The notes beneath the pieces are model-generated. The model had not been told where the DNA came from. It did not search any database and was given only the letters and a program-made list of their open reading frames with translations. Both the position numbers and the translations under genes were made by a program. From Bacillus sp. CHD6a (GTDB lineage Bacteria; Bacillota; Bacilli; Bacillales; Bacillaceae_I): 64,000 nt of DNA. Position 1 is the first letter of the stretch. Every line of letters begins with the position of its first letter. Below are positions 18,731-27,492 of the stretch, in pieces. The DNA lies in NCBI RefSeq assembly GCF_001293645.1, contig NZ_LBMD01000002.1:186001-250000 (forward strand), in the 5' to 3' direction.

Positions 18731-18752
18731 TTCATCCAAACTATTAGAAACA

Positions 18753-18792
18753 AAATGAAAGCTACAGGACCTCACCTGTAGCTTTCATTTTA
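18753..18792. terminator. Perfect hairpin, homologous to the one at 22258
   Basis: AAATGAAAGCTACAGG and CCTGTAGCTTTCATTT pair perfectly. The core GAAGCTACAGG...CCTGTAGCTTC recurs at 22258-22285, and in both places the hairpin abuts the 3' end of a VOC gene copy. Confidence 0.85.
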
Positions 18793-19097
18793 TACATCCT
18801 CTATCACCAACATATTCGATTCATCAAACTCCCAAGCTTCCCCATATGCAATTTCCCAATAGTACCCATCAAGGTCGGTGAAGTATCCACTTTAGCACCA
18901 GTCTGATTTTTGCGGCTTTTTCTCGATGGTCGCTCCAGCTAACTCCGCTTTCTTCATGACTACGTCCACTTCATCTATGGATTTTGTATTATAAGCGAGG
19001 GTGATTCCTGGGAAACCTCTTCCAATGTTGTTCATTCACATCTTTCTTTCGCTATTTAATATACCGGATAAAGCGCTTGTGCCGAGTGTAATAATTA
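18790..19097 (-). pseudogene. Decayed copy of the VOC gene at 22287-22730
   Basis: The minus strand matches the VOC gene at 22287 closely at DNA level for its 3' two thirds (EAWEFDE...MLVIEDV, KAELAGATIEKK, TLAYNTKSIDEV). It has an in-frame TAA in the DWGGYSG segment (DWC then stop), several small deletions, and a jump from the PDK-like region straight to the start-proximal GTKDI region. No open frame remains. Same orientation as the intact copy, with the ABC exporter cassette between them. Confidence 0.9.
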
Positions 19098-19162
19098 TAC
19101 CTTTCTTAATTTGAAAATTACATAAGCCTCTTTAGAATTCTATTGACATAAAAATATAATAT

Positions 19163-19199
19163 ATACTAAAAATTTATATTTTATTACAAATTTTAGTAT
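19163..19199. promoter_or_regulatory. Inverted repeat upstream of the ABC exporter
   Basis: ATACTAAAAATTT (19163-19175) is mirrored by AAATTTTAGTAT (19188-19199). TTGACA at 19143 and AT-rich -10-like sequences lie just upstream, so this may be the operator or promoter region for the genes from 19296. The binding protein is unknown. Confidence 0.4.
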
Positions 19200-19295
19200 T
19201 ATTTTACAATTCGTAGTTATATAATAATGGCAGATAATTAATTTTCATTTTTTGATTTTACCCCTTTAGTTGATTAGAAAGGCAGGATAGCAACT

Positions 19296-20132
19296 ATGTT
19301 ATTACAATCAATAAATATGCAATGGAGAGTTATTGTAGAGAAGAAAGTGGCAATGATCGTGTTTTTTTTCTTGTTTTCTATCATGCTCGTAAACTACTTT
19401 ACAAACCTCTTAACCTATAGTGGGACAGACATAGTAGATATGTATCATCCGATGAAACTGTTAACGCTATCCAATTATAGTGAATACAGCTTTTATCTTC
19501 TTCAATATTTTCCCTTATTACTAGTAATACCTGCAGGTTTTTCCTTGTTTGGGGATAAACAAAACAACCAGTTACTATTTATTCAATCACGAGTGAGTAT
19601 CGGTGCATACTATTGGGGGAAACTAATCGTTGTATTTCTCGTTACTTTTATCATTTTTACAGTCCCTTTTTTACTTGAAATTCTATTAAACATCATAGCC
19701 TTTCCAAATTCAGCAGTTGGGGACCCATCTAATTTAAGTTGGTATGATGCTTCCTACATAGAAATGGTCAGCATGTATTTTTTGTCTGATTTGTTTATCT
19801 TTTCGCCATATTTATATGCAATTGTTTTTATTTTTATCTTTGGCTTGTTCTCTAGTGTACTAGCAATGTTTACAGTGGCTATATCTATCTTTCCAATAAA
19901 ATACAAAGTGCTTTTATTTTTACCTGTTTATGCTTTGCTATATGTTGTTGGAATGGCTAAACAGCTCTTTCCGACATTGACTTTGGAGACTAATTATTTT
20001 TATTATTTTGCTTTCTATTATCCTATTGCTAATTCGACTAAAAGCTTAACGGGTTTATTTGTTTTTATTGGAATTATCTTTGTCGTATCCGTTTTACTTA
20101 TATTATTTAAAATTAGAAAAGGTGACATTTAG
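19296..20132 (+). CDS. ABC exporter permease, first subunit
   Basis: 278 residues with six predicted membrane helices (about 21-40, 64-84, 113-138, 170-200, 205-225, 245-270). It lacks an ATP-binding motif and is followed by a second permease, an ATPase and a secreted protein, so it is one of two membrane subunits of an ABC-2-type exporter. The stretch between helices 1 and 2 is probably extracellular. AGAAAGGCAGG precedes the ATG. Substrate unknown; such cassettes in Bacillus often handle peptides or antibiotics. Confidence 0.75.
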   Translation: MLLQSINMQWRVIVEKKVAMIVFFFLFSIMLVNYFTNLLTYSGTDIVDMYHPMKLLTLSNYSEYSFYLLQYFPLLLVIPAGFSLFGDKQNNQLLFIQSRVSIGAYYWGKLIVVFLVTFIIFTVPFLLEILLNIIAFPNSAVGDPSNLSWYDASYIEMVSMYFLSDLFIFSPYLYAIVFIFIFGLFSSVLAMFTVAISIFPIKYKVLLFLPVYALLYVVGMAKQLFPTLTLETNYFYYFAFYYPIANSTKSLTGLFVFIGIIFVVSVLLILFKIRKGDI

Positions 20133-20133
20133 A

Positions 20134-20925
20134 ATGAAGAGTACACTGTTAAGGTGTATAGGAGCGGCTATACTTTGGGGAGGATTTCAAGCAATATTTT
20201 TTCTGAGTGTAAAAGGAGAAGTAATATTTTCTGATATTATTTTGAAATTTGGTTTTTCAGAGGTCTCCATAAACCTGGTGTACTTAATTGAACTATCCAT
20301 ACAGTTCTTACCTTTCTTTATTTTTCAAATATTATTTGGTACGGTTATTTACCAACATTTTTGTTCAGCTAGCATCTATTATTTTTCTAGGTGTCATCAT
20401 CGTGGAAAATGGTTTTTGAAAGAAAGTCTAAAATTATATAGTTATTCCCTAATATATCCCCTTACTATGGTAGGTTTTGCAACAATTATAGCAAGTTCAA
20501 CCAATGAGATACTGTTTGATCAAGCATCCATTATACTGTTCTTTTATTACTTGGCGATCCATTCTTTGTGGCTTTTTATTACAGCTTTACTAATGAACAT
20601 CATGTCCATCAGATTTGATAGCAGTATAGGGTTTATGGTAATTGTGGGTTTTCAATTATTCTGTGTTAGTATGTTGCTTTTGTGGGAAGATGTATCTTTA
20701 ACTAATCAAAGTGCCTTTTTCTTGAAGTTAAATCCCATCTCACACCTAATATTATCATGGCATAATAGTAACAATTTAGGTTTGAATGACAGAATTAATT
20801 TCTTGAATATTGATCTAAGTCTTAATGCCTCTATTTTATATTTCTTTATCCTCTGCTTATTAAGTGTAGGTAGTGGGCTATTTATCGTTAAGAAACAAGA
20901 ATGGATAACATTAAATAAAGAATGA
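20134..20925 (+). CDS. ABC exporter permease, second subunit
   Basis: About 263 residues from ATG 20134, which follows AAAAGGTGAC; the open frame extends upstream into the first permease gene but lacks a ribosome site there. Six membrane helices are predicted, with a charged cytoplasmic segment around SRCHHRGKWFLKESLKLYSYS that could be the coupling region to the ATPase. It starts one base after the first permease gene's stop codon, and its stop codon lies 14 bases before the ATPase start. Confidence 0.75.
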   Translation: MKSTLLRCIGAAILWGGFQAIFFLSVKGEVIFSDIILKFGFSEVSINLVYLIELSIQFLPFFIFQILFGTVIYQHFCSASIYYFSRCHHRGKWFLKESLKLYSYSLIYPLTMVGFATIIASSTNEILFDQASIILFFYYLAIHSLWLFITALLMNIMSIRFDSSIGFMVIVGFQLFCVSMLLLWEDVSLTNQSAFFLKLNPISHLILSWHNSNNLGLNDRINFLNIDLSLNASILYFFILCLLSVGSGLFIVKKQEWITLNKE

Positions 20926-20939
20926 GGAGAGAGATAGCA

Positions 20940-21587
20940 GTGTTAGAAGTAATAGACATCAGTAAAACCATCAAAAAGAGCACCGTATTATCCAATATAT
21001 CCCTTAATTTAAAACCTGGTATTGTTTATGGATTTATAGGGAGAAATGGTTCAGGAAAAACAATGTTATTTAGAGCTTTATCAGGATTAATGAAAATTGA
21101 TTCAGGTGAGATCCTGTACAAAAACCAAGCATTACATAAAGACCTACCTATCTTGCCGAACGTAGGAATAACGTTAGAGAATGCAGGGCTTTACCCAGAA
21201 TTTACTGGATTTAAGAACTTAAAATTATTATCTAAGCTAAACAATAAAATTAATGATAGCCAAATAAATGATGCAATCAAGAGAGTTGGGCTTGATCCGA
21301 AAGACAAAAGAACCTTCAAAAAATATTCGTTAGGGATGAAACAACGGATCGTAATAGCCCAAGCAATCATGGAAAAGCCAGATATAATAATGCTTGATGA
21401 ACCTACCAATTCTCTAGACCGTGAGGGAGTGGAACTAATTCGTAAAATTATCTTAGAAGAAAAAAAACGGGGAGCTATGATTCTCCTTACAAGTCATAAC
21501 CAAGAGGACATTCAACTACTTGCTGATCAAACTTTCTATATGGATCAAGGAAAGGTAACATCAGAGAGGCTTGAATATGCTAAATAA
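20940..21587 (+). CDS. ABC transporter ATP-binding protein
   Basis: About 215 residues from GTG 20940, nine bases after AGGAGA (an in-frame ATG at 20922 is less likely). Walker A GRNGSGKT, signature SLGMKQRIVIAQAI, Walker B IIMLDEPTNSLD and the H-loop TSHNQED are all intact. It energises the two permeases upstream. The closest general type is the BcrA/bacteriocin-export class. Its last codons overlap the next gene by 11 bases. Confidence 0.9.
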   Translation: MLEVIDISKTIKKSTVLSNISLNLKPGIVYGFIGRNGSGKTMLFRALSGLMKIDSGEILYKNQALHKDLPILPNVGITLENAGLYPEFTGFKNLKLLSKLNNKINDSQINDAIKRVGLDPKDKRTFKKYSLGMKQRIVIAQAIMEKPDIIMLDEPTNSLDREGVELIRKIILEEKKRGAMILLTSHNQEDIQLLADQTFYMDQGKVTSERLEYAK

Positions 21588-22233
21588 AATACTTTCTATG
21601 ATAATGATACTAGCATTTATCGGAGCGACAATAACAGGATATGTCATGAAAGATACCTACTCTAATGTAACAGCGACCTCAACTGTCATGGACAATTTTA
21701 CTGTAGCATTATGGGATTTTGACATGTCTCCAACTATAATACAAACTATGAAGAATGATTTACCCCATAGTAATCTGATAATCAGAGTGGTTTCTGAAGG
21801 GGAAACAAGCTTTTCATTTAAAAATAATAAACAATATGTCAAGGTTTTAGAAGTCTATAAGGGAGATGAAGTACGTGTTGGAGATGAAATTGCAGTTACT
21901 AGTTTAAGCTGGCAACTTTTCTTTGACGATATGTCGGCAAACCTCAATTTTGTCAATTTCATGCAGCCTCAGAACGAGTACTTAATTTTTTTAGATAGAA
22001 AGCTTGATTCCCTAGACCCTAATGAAGATAATATCTATCTTTTACCGGATTTAATCATACCACCTATCTTTAATTATCAAGATAAAAGTCATAAGATTAT
22101 TAACGTCCCTAAAGAGAATAGATATGTGCCATATGAAGAGGTAAAAGAGAATGAATTCTTAGTCAGTTCAGAAGAAGCGTTAAATGAGTTGACTAAACTT
22201 AAACACAAATTAATACAACAATATCCTCAGTGA
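21577..22233 (+). CDS. Secreted or membrane-anchored accessory protein of the ABC cassette
   Basis: About 218 residues from ATG 21577, preceded by AGAGAGG. One hydrophobic N-terminal segment (about 5-25, signal peptide or anchor) without a lipobox Cys, then an extracellular beta-rich domain: VVSEGETSFSFKNNKQYVKVLEVYKGDEVRVGDEIAV resembles the small domains seen in Bacillus secreted proteins that report on export. It overlaps the ATPase gene, so it is part of the same operon. A role as immunity or substrate-handling factor is a guess. Confidence 0.6.
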   Translation: MLNKILSMIMILAFIGATITGYVMKDTYSNVTATSTVMDNFTVALWDFDMSPTIIQTMKNDLPHSNLIIRVVSEGETSFSFKNNKQYVKVLEVYKGDEVRVGDEIAVTSLSWQLFFDDMSANLNFVNFMQPQNEYLIFLDRKLDSLDPNEDNIYLLPDLIIPPIFNYQDKSHKIINVPKENRYVPYEEVKENEFLVSSEEALNELTKLKHKLIQQYPQ

Positions 22234-22257
22234 TTCTACGTGGTTTTAAATGAAATA

Positions 22258-22285
22258 GAAGCTACAGGCCAACGCCTGTAGCTTC
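22258..22285. terminator. Hairpin terminator, second copy
   Basis: GAAGCTACAGG and CCTGTAGCTTC pair perfectly around six bases. It matches the core of the hairpin at 18753-18790 and likewise abuts a VOC gene. Confidence 0.8.
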
Positions 22286-22286
22286 T

Positions 22287-22730
22287 TCATACATCCTCAA
22301 TCACCAACATATTCGCTTCATCAAACTCCCAAGCTTCCCCATAAGCAACTTCCCAATAGTACCCGTCAAGGTCGGTAAAGTATCCACTATAGCCGCCCCA
22401 GTCCGTTTTCTGCGGCTTTTTCTCGATGGTCGCTCCAGCTAACTCCGCTTTCTTTATGACTTCGTCCACTTCATCTATGGATTTTGTATTATAAGCGAGG
22501 GTGATTCCGGGGAAACCTCTTCCAATCTCAGGAGGTTGTTGTTCATTCACATCTTTCGCTAATTCATTTACTGGATAAAGCGCGATTCGTTTACCTTCAT
22601 TTTTAAAGAAAATTATGGCCGGAGCGGATTCAGGTCCTCTGACGGACGTGTCAAAGCCTAACTCCTTGTAGAACAGGTGTGATTTTACGATGTCCTTCGT
22701 GCCGAGTGTGATGATGTTTACGCGGTTCAT
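22287..22730 (-). CDS. VOC family (glyoxalase/bleomycin-resistance fold) protein
   Basis: 147 residues with the vicinal-oxygen-chelate pattern: IITLGTKDIVKSHLFYKELGF at the start, an FKNEGKRIALYPV strand, then the second module GITLAYNTKSIDEV with a C-terminal YFTDLDGYYWEVAYGEAW. The E in WEVAY and the N-terminal T/H-like positions are the usual metal ligands. Function of this subgroup is unknown. AGGAGGAACCACA precedes the ATG. A decayed copy lies at 18790-19097. Confidence 0.85.
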   Translation of the reverse strand: MNRVNIITLGTKDIVKSHLFYKELGFDTSVRGPESAPAIIFFKNEGKRIALYPVNELAKDVNEQQPPEIGRGFPGITLAYNTKSIDEVDEVIKKAELAGATIEKKPQKTDWGGYSGYFTDLDGYYWEVAYGEAWEFDEANMLVIEDV

Positions 22731-23299
22731 TGTGGTTCCTCCTTTGTGATCCTATAAGGGAACTATTCTACATGGAGGTGGGAAACCCTCTCTGGGATAT
22801 AGGGGGAGATAAAATACTCTCATAAAATAGCGCCTTCAGCATGGGAAGAGGATTTTTAATTAAATTTAGGTTTGAGGTTCTTTTTATAAGCTCTTGGAAG
22901 CGGAGTGGATAGTGGTTTAAATAGGTATATGCAAAAGGGGAATTTTTGATGGGTAAAAGAATGAGATTAATACAACAAATAAAAGTCGTGTTACGTGTTA
23001 TCTAATCTTGAAAGAGAGTATGGAACAAAGTTAACTAGCGGAGTATTGGAACATATTTATTAAATGATGATGTTGCAAGAATTCATATAGTAGGTGGGAT
23101 AAGAGCCTATCTAGATAGTTATTCCGAATATGACAACCCACTACTAGAAGAAATGCAAAATGGGGAGAAACTTTACAAAGAGCTGTAAAACATAAGGGAT
23201 TGATGGGGAGCAAAGTTAAAATGTCATTAAAATAGGAGTGCAATTCGCAATCCTTTAATTTCTATATTAACAGTATAATCAGCATACAAATAGCAAATA
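22731..23299. other. Gene-poor stretch with degraded coding scraps
   Basis: No intact gene. An open stretch ending at TAA 23186-23188 on the + strand (DDVARIHIVGGIRAYLDSYSE, then EEMQNGEKLYKEL) has protein-like composition but no start of its own and looks like the tail of a decayed gene. A further 18-codon ORF from ATG 22949 is probably noise. Confidence 0.45.
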
Positions 23300-23527
23300 T
23301 TAGTTAGCTTCCCTTTTTTCCTTTCGCCATCTACGGTATAAGCGAATACAGTCCACTACCATGAAAGTAGTTACACCGCCGAAGACAATGAATCCAAAAG
23401 GACTCACCTGATTGGTTAAGAACAATATAAGTAGCAATAAACCTAAGGAAATAGGCATCGTCCACAAGTTGCGAACTAATTTTCTGCGAGTGCTAAGTTT
23501 GTGGTAGACAAGTGCCTTGCCTTTTTC
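23300..23527 (-). pseudogene. 5'-truncated small membrane protein gene
   Basis: The minus strand is open from 23527 to TAA 23300-23302 (75 codons), giving a basic segment, two membrane helices (MPISLGLLLLILFL and FIVFGGVTTFMVV) and a basic end (RLYRRWRKEKREAN). A TAA closes the frame directly upstream and no ribosome site precedes the first TTG or ATG, so the 5' part appears to be lost. It abuts the phased array at 23574. Confidence 0.5.
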
Positions 23528-23573
23528 TTATTTTAAAGTGCAACATTGGGGCTCATTTCTGAAATTAATCAAA

Positions 23574-23781
23574 TGTCCGAAGATTTCTAATTTTTGACCG
23601 AAGATTTTGAAAAGTTGGCCGAAGTTTCAGCAGAGTTGACCGAAGATTGACGGTAATTGACCGAACGAAATTTTTGGGTGTCCGAAGGTGGACAAAAGTT
23701 GACCAAATGTGGCTCCGATTTGTCCGAACCCCTAACTATTTCTCTGCTTAAATGTCCGAAGTAATAGAATAAGTGTCCGAA
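23574..23781. repeat. Phased array of TGNCCGAA at 21-bp spacing
   Basis: TGTCCGAA/TGACCGAA/TGGCCGAA begins at 23574, 23595, 23616, 23637, 23658, 23679, 23700 (TGACCAAA), 23721, 23753 and 23774. All steps are exactly 21 bp except one of 32 bp (about three helical turns). The 13 bp between words are not conserved. It lies downstream of the secreted nuclease gene and is not a tandem repeat in the usual sense. Confidence 0.9.
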
Positions 23782-23933
23782 CCAAATTTTATCCCCAAAA
23801 ACAGAGACATTTTCTATAAAAAAATGAATTTTACTGCAGTTTGAGCCCAGGAGATACCTTGAGTGCTTAAACGAAAGCATCTTAATAAAAAAAGAACAGA
23901 ACCCTTAAAAGAGTTCCGTCCCTCTACATCATC

Positions 23934-25100
23934 CTACCAAATCATCTCCGCAAATTCCGGATGATCGATAAATGGATTGCGGTTTCCTTGATAGTTTTCG
24001 AAAATGATATTGTTGCGGCGGATTTCTCTTGCATCCACTGGGTCTTGTGCGTGCCATTGCAGCAGGACGGACAGTTTGCCGTGGAAAGGGGCACTGCCGT
24101 TGTTTACTACGTTATTAAGCTCTAAATCTAGTTCTCCGCTGTCTCCTTCATAGCGTACCGCCATATAGAAAATCATGCGTGCTACGTCACCTTTTACTTC
24201 ATCACGCGGCTCCCAAGAATCACTGTCATAGTAGTTTCCTGGTGCTTCAGAATGTTGGCTTCCACCGTTATCAAAGTCCAGATTTCCTCTGGAGGAGTTT
24301 ACCGTCACATCCGTTGGACGTAGGTGGTGAAGGTCTGTTCCAGCACCTTGAGTTGTACCGAAGTTTCCGTGGGATTTTGCCCAAACGTGCTCGCGGTTCC
24401 AATCGTTTACTCCGCCTCCGTTTGTGAACTTGGATTGAGAACGGCCGGTATACAGTAAAAGAACATTGTTAGCGTTTGCTGGGTCTTCATCTGTATTTCG
24501 CAACGCATCCCACACGGCATCATAGGATAGAGTTTGGTGATCGTCGATGATGTTATGTAGTGCTGTTTTTAATGCAGATCCTGTTTTCCCTTCAGCAGAA
24601 CTGTAATACTGATCGTAGCTTGGTGGTGGTGGGTCAGTAGGGGGCGTTGTTCCTCCATCTACTACCTCAAATGCAGAAGCGTTTTTAACACCTGAATGAG
24701 AGAAGTAAGCTGATAAAGAACCAGTCACCTTCAACTTTTTTCCCATTAGATCAGGGTTGCTCTTCAAACCATAGCCTGAACGGAAGGAAGAAGGAATCTG
24801 AACATAAATCATATTGGAAGTGTTTGTTTCAGACGGGTTGTCTGCTAACGCTAGTGCGTAGTCGTTAGGGAAATTGCTCGTAACCACTGTATCGGTAGCA
24901 GTTGGTTGACCCACTACATAGCCTTCGACGGTATTCGTTGAGCCGTTTTGATTAGAGTTTGCTTGACTCACAGTAAACGGAGAGCTCCATGTACCGGAAC
25001 CTGCAGCGCTCATTTTATCAGGTACGGCGTGAGAGCATGCAAGGGTAAAAACAAATAGGATAATAAATAAGCCTCTTACTCTTTTGTTAATTTGATTCAA
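23934..25100 (-). CDS. Secreted endonuclease I family protein
   Basis: 388 residues. A signal peptide (about 1-30, GLFIILFVFTLACSHA) is followed by an N-terminal DUF6359-like OB domain (WSSPFTVSQA...VEGYVVGQ, GKKLKVTGSL), a Pro-rich linker (TTPPTDPPPPS) and the endonuclease I domain with NREHVWAKSHG, GTDLHHLRPTD and SSRGNLDFDNGG. It is an extracellular non-specific nuclease like Bacillus Bsn (YurI), probably for nucleic-acid scavenging. A Cys in the signal region could allow lipid attachment but is not a clear lipobox. AGGAGGAGAAACG precedes the start. Confidence 0.9.
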   Translation of the reverse strand: MNQINKRVRGLFIILFVFTLACSHAVPDKMSAAGSGTWSSPFTVSQANSNQNGSTNTVEGYVVGQPTATDTVVTSNFPNDYALALADNPSETNTSNMIYVQIPSSFRSGYGLKSNPDLMGKKLKVTGSLSAYFSHSGVKNASAFEVVDGGTTPPTDPPPPSYDQYYSSAEGKTGSALKTALHNIIDDHQTLSYDAVWDALRNTDEDPANANNVLLLYTGRSQSKFTNGGGVNDWNREHVWAKSHGNFGTTQGAGTDLHHLRPTDVTVNSSRGNLDFDNGGSQHSEAPGNYYDSDSWEPRDEVKGDVARMIFYMAVRYEGDSGELDLELNNVVNNGSAPFHGKLSVLLQWHAQDPVDAREIRRNNIIFENYQGNRNPFIDHPEFAEMIW

Positions 25101-25267
25101 ACGTTTCTCCTCCTCGTGGTTGCTTCGTTACTTAAATAGCGTACATCAAGAGGTTTGAAAATTGTGTAAAAATTGTGTAAATCACAATAAATGAGACTTT
25201 TAGCATAGATTTGGGGTTGAGGGGACAGGAATCTGGACCTATTTATACCCATTCTACAAAACAAGAA

Positions 25268-25291
25268 GAGACATGCAGATTCGCATGTCTC
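25268..25291. terminator. Terminator of the Ltp-repeat gene
   Basis: GAGACATGC and GCATGTCTC pair perfectly around six bases. Reading on the minus strand it is followed by a T-rich tract. Confidence 0.6.
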
Positions 25292-25312
25292 CAATATTGT
25301 GAGGTCTACCTT

Positions 25313-26152
25313 TTAAAGTCCTACTTCATCCACAGCATAAGTGGCATCCTCATTGCTGAACCCCTCAAATTCTAGCTGTTGGATTAAGCCACTTCTTGAG
25401 AATGCCGTGTAATCAAGGTAGTTTTGAGCCATTTGGACTGCTTGTGCTTGCCAGTCTACCTGTAGATGATCAACAGCGTAAGTAGCATCCGCATTACTAA
25501 ACCCTTCAAACTCTAACTGTGCGATCAAGCCACTTCTTGAAAATGGGGTGTAGCTAAGGTAATCTTCCGCTTTTTTCACTGCCTGTGCTTGCCAATCTAC
25601 CTGGAGTTTATCTGCAGCATAAGTAGCATCTGCATTGCTGAACCCTTCAAACTCTAATTGTGCGATCAAGCCGCTTTTTGAAAATGCGGTGTAATTTAGG
25701 TAGTCATCTGCCATTTGAACTGCTTGGGTTTGTGACATCGTTTCCGCATTCTTTGCTGCTTCTTCGGCGTCTTTTCTAGCTTGCTCTTCGGCATCTTTTC
25801 TAGCTTGCTCTTCGGCATCTTTTCTAGCTTGCTCTTCGGCATCTTTTTTAGCTTGCTCTTCCGCTTCTTGTTTAGCCTTTGCTTCCTCATCCTCCACTGG
25901 CTCATTATCTGCTAGCTCTGATTCTTCTTCACTATCTCTTTGTTCGCTCTGAACTGTACTCTCGCTTATGGGAGGTGCAGTTATTCCAAATAAAATAAAA
26001 AAGACCACTGTTGCAATCCCAAAATACAACGCTACATGCTTTCTTTTTCTTTTTTCTTTAGGAGACCACGACAATACTATACTGGGTTTTATCATGCCAA
26101 TAAGAAATGCTAAGACGGAAATTAGAGACAAAATTAAAAAGAATTCATCCAT
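25313..26152 (-). CDS. Membrane-anchored protein with three Ltp (PF07553-type) repeats
   Basis: 279 residues. Two N-terminal membrane helices (about 3-24 and 39-61), an acidic stretch, a charged coiled coil built from KxAEEQAR octads (about 100-140), then three near-identical 46-residue modules (from about 140) of the form QAVQMADDYLNYTAFS...LIAQLEFEGFSNADATYA. Such modules occur in host cell-surface lipoprotein Ltp of phage TP-J34, which blocks DNA injection. Here there is no lipobox and no phage context, so a surface or superinfection-exclusion role is inference. Lacking catalytic motifs. Confidence 0.8.
   Translation of the reverse strand: MDEFFLILSLISVLAFLIGMIKPSIVLSWSPKEKRKRKHVALYFGIATVVFFILFGITAPPISESTVQSEQRDSEEESELADNEPVEDEEAKAKQEAEEQAKKDAEEQARKDAEEQARKDAEEQARKDAEEAAKNAETMSQTQAVQMADDYLNYTAFSKSGLIAQLEFEGFSNADATYAADKLQVDWQAQAVKKAEDYLSYTPFSRSGLIAQLEFEGFSNADATYAVDHLQVDWQAQAVQMAQNYLDYTAFSRSGLIQQLEFEGFSNEDATYAVDEVGL
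25767..25867. repeat. 24-bp tandem repeat inside the Ltp-repeat gene
   Basis: About four direct 24-bp copies (unit begins TTTTCTAGCTTGCTCTTCGG) encode the KxAEEQAR octads of the coiled coil. Copy number is likely to vary between strains. Confidence 0.8.
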
Positions 26153-26253
26153 CCGTTCCCCTCCTAATCATTAACATATACCAATATATGTTAATGCGAT
26201 TAGGGATATGAAATGGGATGGAATTAATCTTGAAGTGGGAGGAGCACCTGGGT

Positions 26254-26703
26254 TTAACCCTCCCTTAGTTCCAAGTAATAATGGTAATATTGATCATCCT
26301 TTTTATATCCACTTTTTTTGTATAATCGCTGAGCTCCTTCATTATCTGGTGTGGTTTCTAACGTGATACTTTTAGCACCTGTTTGATGAGCAAACTCTTT
26401 CGCTTTTTGTAAAAGCTTTCCTCCAACCCCTTGATTTCTGACCTTTGAATCTACAAACAGGTCATTTAATATCCACGCTCGTTTCATTGCTATGGAAGAA
26501 AAGGTGGGATAAAGTTGGGTGAATCCGACATATTCATCATTTATTTTTGCAACGAATATTACCGAATCCCCATTATCTAATCGACTTTTTATGAATGCTT
26601 TAGCTCCATCTAAATCTGGTGTTTGTTGATAGAAAGTGCGATACATAGTAAATAGATTTGCAACCCCTTCTAGATCTTTCATGGTCGCTTGATAGATCTC
26701 CAT
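26254..26703 (-). CDS. GNAT family N-acetyltransferase
   Basis: 149 residues with the GNAT core: FVAKINDEYVGFTQLYPTFSS, the LNDLFVDSKVRNQGVGGKLLQKAKEFA acetyl-CoA loop, TLETTPDNEGAQRLYKKSGY and a final aromatic strand. The layout matches the small diamine/aminoglycoside-like subgroup common in Bacillus. The substrate is unknown. Single gene with AAGGGGGATAAC upstream. Confidence 0.88.
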   Translation of the reverse strand: MEIYQATMKDLEGVANLFTMYRTFYQQTPDLDGAKAFIKSRLDNGDSVIFVAKINDEYVGFTQLYPTFSSIAMKRAWILNDLFVDSKVRNQGVGGKLLQKAKEFAHQTGAKSITLETTPDNEGAQRLYKKSGYKKDDQYYHYYLELREG

Positions 26704-26858
26704 AATTTGTTATCCCCCTTACTTTAAGTTAGTTATAGTTTATAGGGTGTACGGAATTAATCACATGATTTTTTGAAGGTTATTTACGTTACTTACATGC
26801 TATTTTATTATAATAGTAGGTAATCACTTTAAATTTTATTGGTGTGGAGGGAAGTAGC

Positions 26859-27281
26859 ATGGATGAGATTGATCAGAGTATCCTTTTTCATCTTCAAGAA
26901 AATGCTCGGATGTCGATGACAGAACTAGGGAAAAGGATTGGGCTTTCCACCCCTGCAACCAATGAGCGGGTAAAAAAGCTTGAAGATAAAGAAGTGATAA
27001 AAGGATACAGGACGATTGTTGATCCTGAGAAACTTGATAAAAATGTAACAGCCTTTATCCTTTTTGACACCAAGCAAGGGAAGAAGTTTAGGGACTTTTG
27101 CAGAGAACATCCGGTTGTAGTGGAGTGCCATCGACTGGCAGGTCAATATAGTTATTTAGTGAAGGTGGTAGGGGAGTCGGTGAAAGAGCTCGAGGAATTT
27201 ATCGATGCCACTTTGCCGTTTGGAGAGCCGTCTACTTTGATTAAACTATCTTCTGTGGTGGAGTTTAAGCCGGTTGTGTAA
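26859..27281 (+). CDS. Lrp/AsnC family transcriptional regulator
   Basis: About 140 residues from ATG 26859, six bases after GGAGGGAAG (an in-frame GTG at 26844 overlaps that site). The N-terminal helix-turn-helix is typical (DEIDQSILFHLQENARMSMTELGKRIGLSTPATNERVKKLED) and the C-terminal RAM domain follows (FREFCREHPVVVECHRLAGQYSYLV-like pattern). Such proteins bind an amino acid or related effector. No adjacent target gene is obvious; the neighbours on both sides are transcribed away. Confidence 0.9.
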   Translation: MDEIDQSILFHLQENARMSMTELGKRIGLSTPATNERVKKLEDKEVIKGYRTIVDPEKLDKNVTAFILFDTKQGKKFRDFCREHPVVVECHRLAGQYSYLVKVVGESVKELEEFIDATLPFGEPSTLIKLSSVVEFKPVV

Positions 27282-27492
27282 GGGGTCCGAGCTGGAATAT
27301 CACAGCGTTTGTCTGTTTTGAAAAACGCTGAATTAGTTTATGCATTGAAAAGGGGACAGTATGTGTACTACTAGTTAAATCCAACTGTATTTCAAGAAGT
27401 GCTGAAGTGGATTGTTCAAATTCAGTCACCTTCAAAGGGGGAAAATGAAGAGGGTCTGTTTTTGTTAGTCTGCTTCTCTACCTGAAATAATT

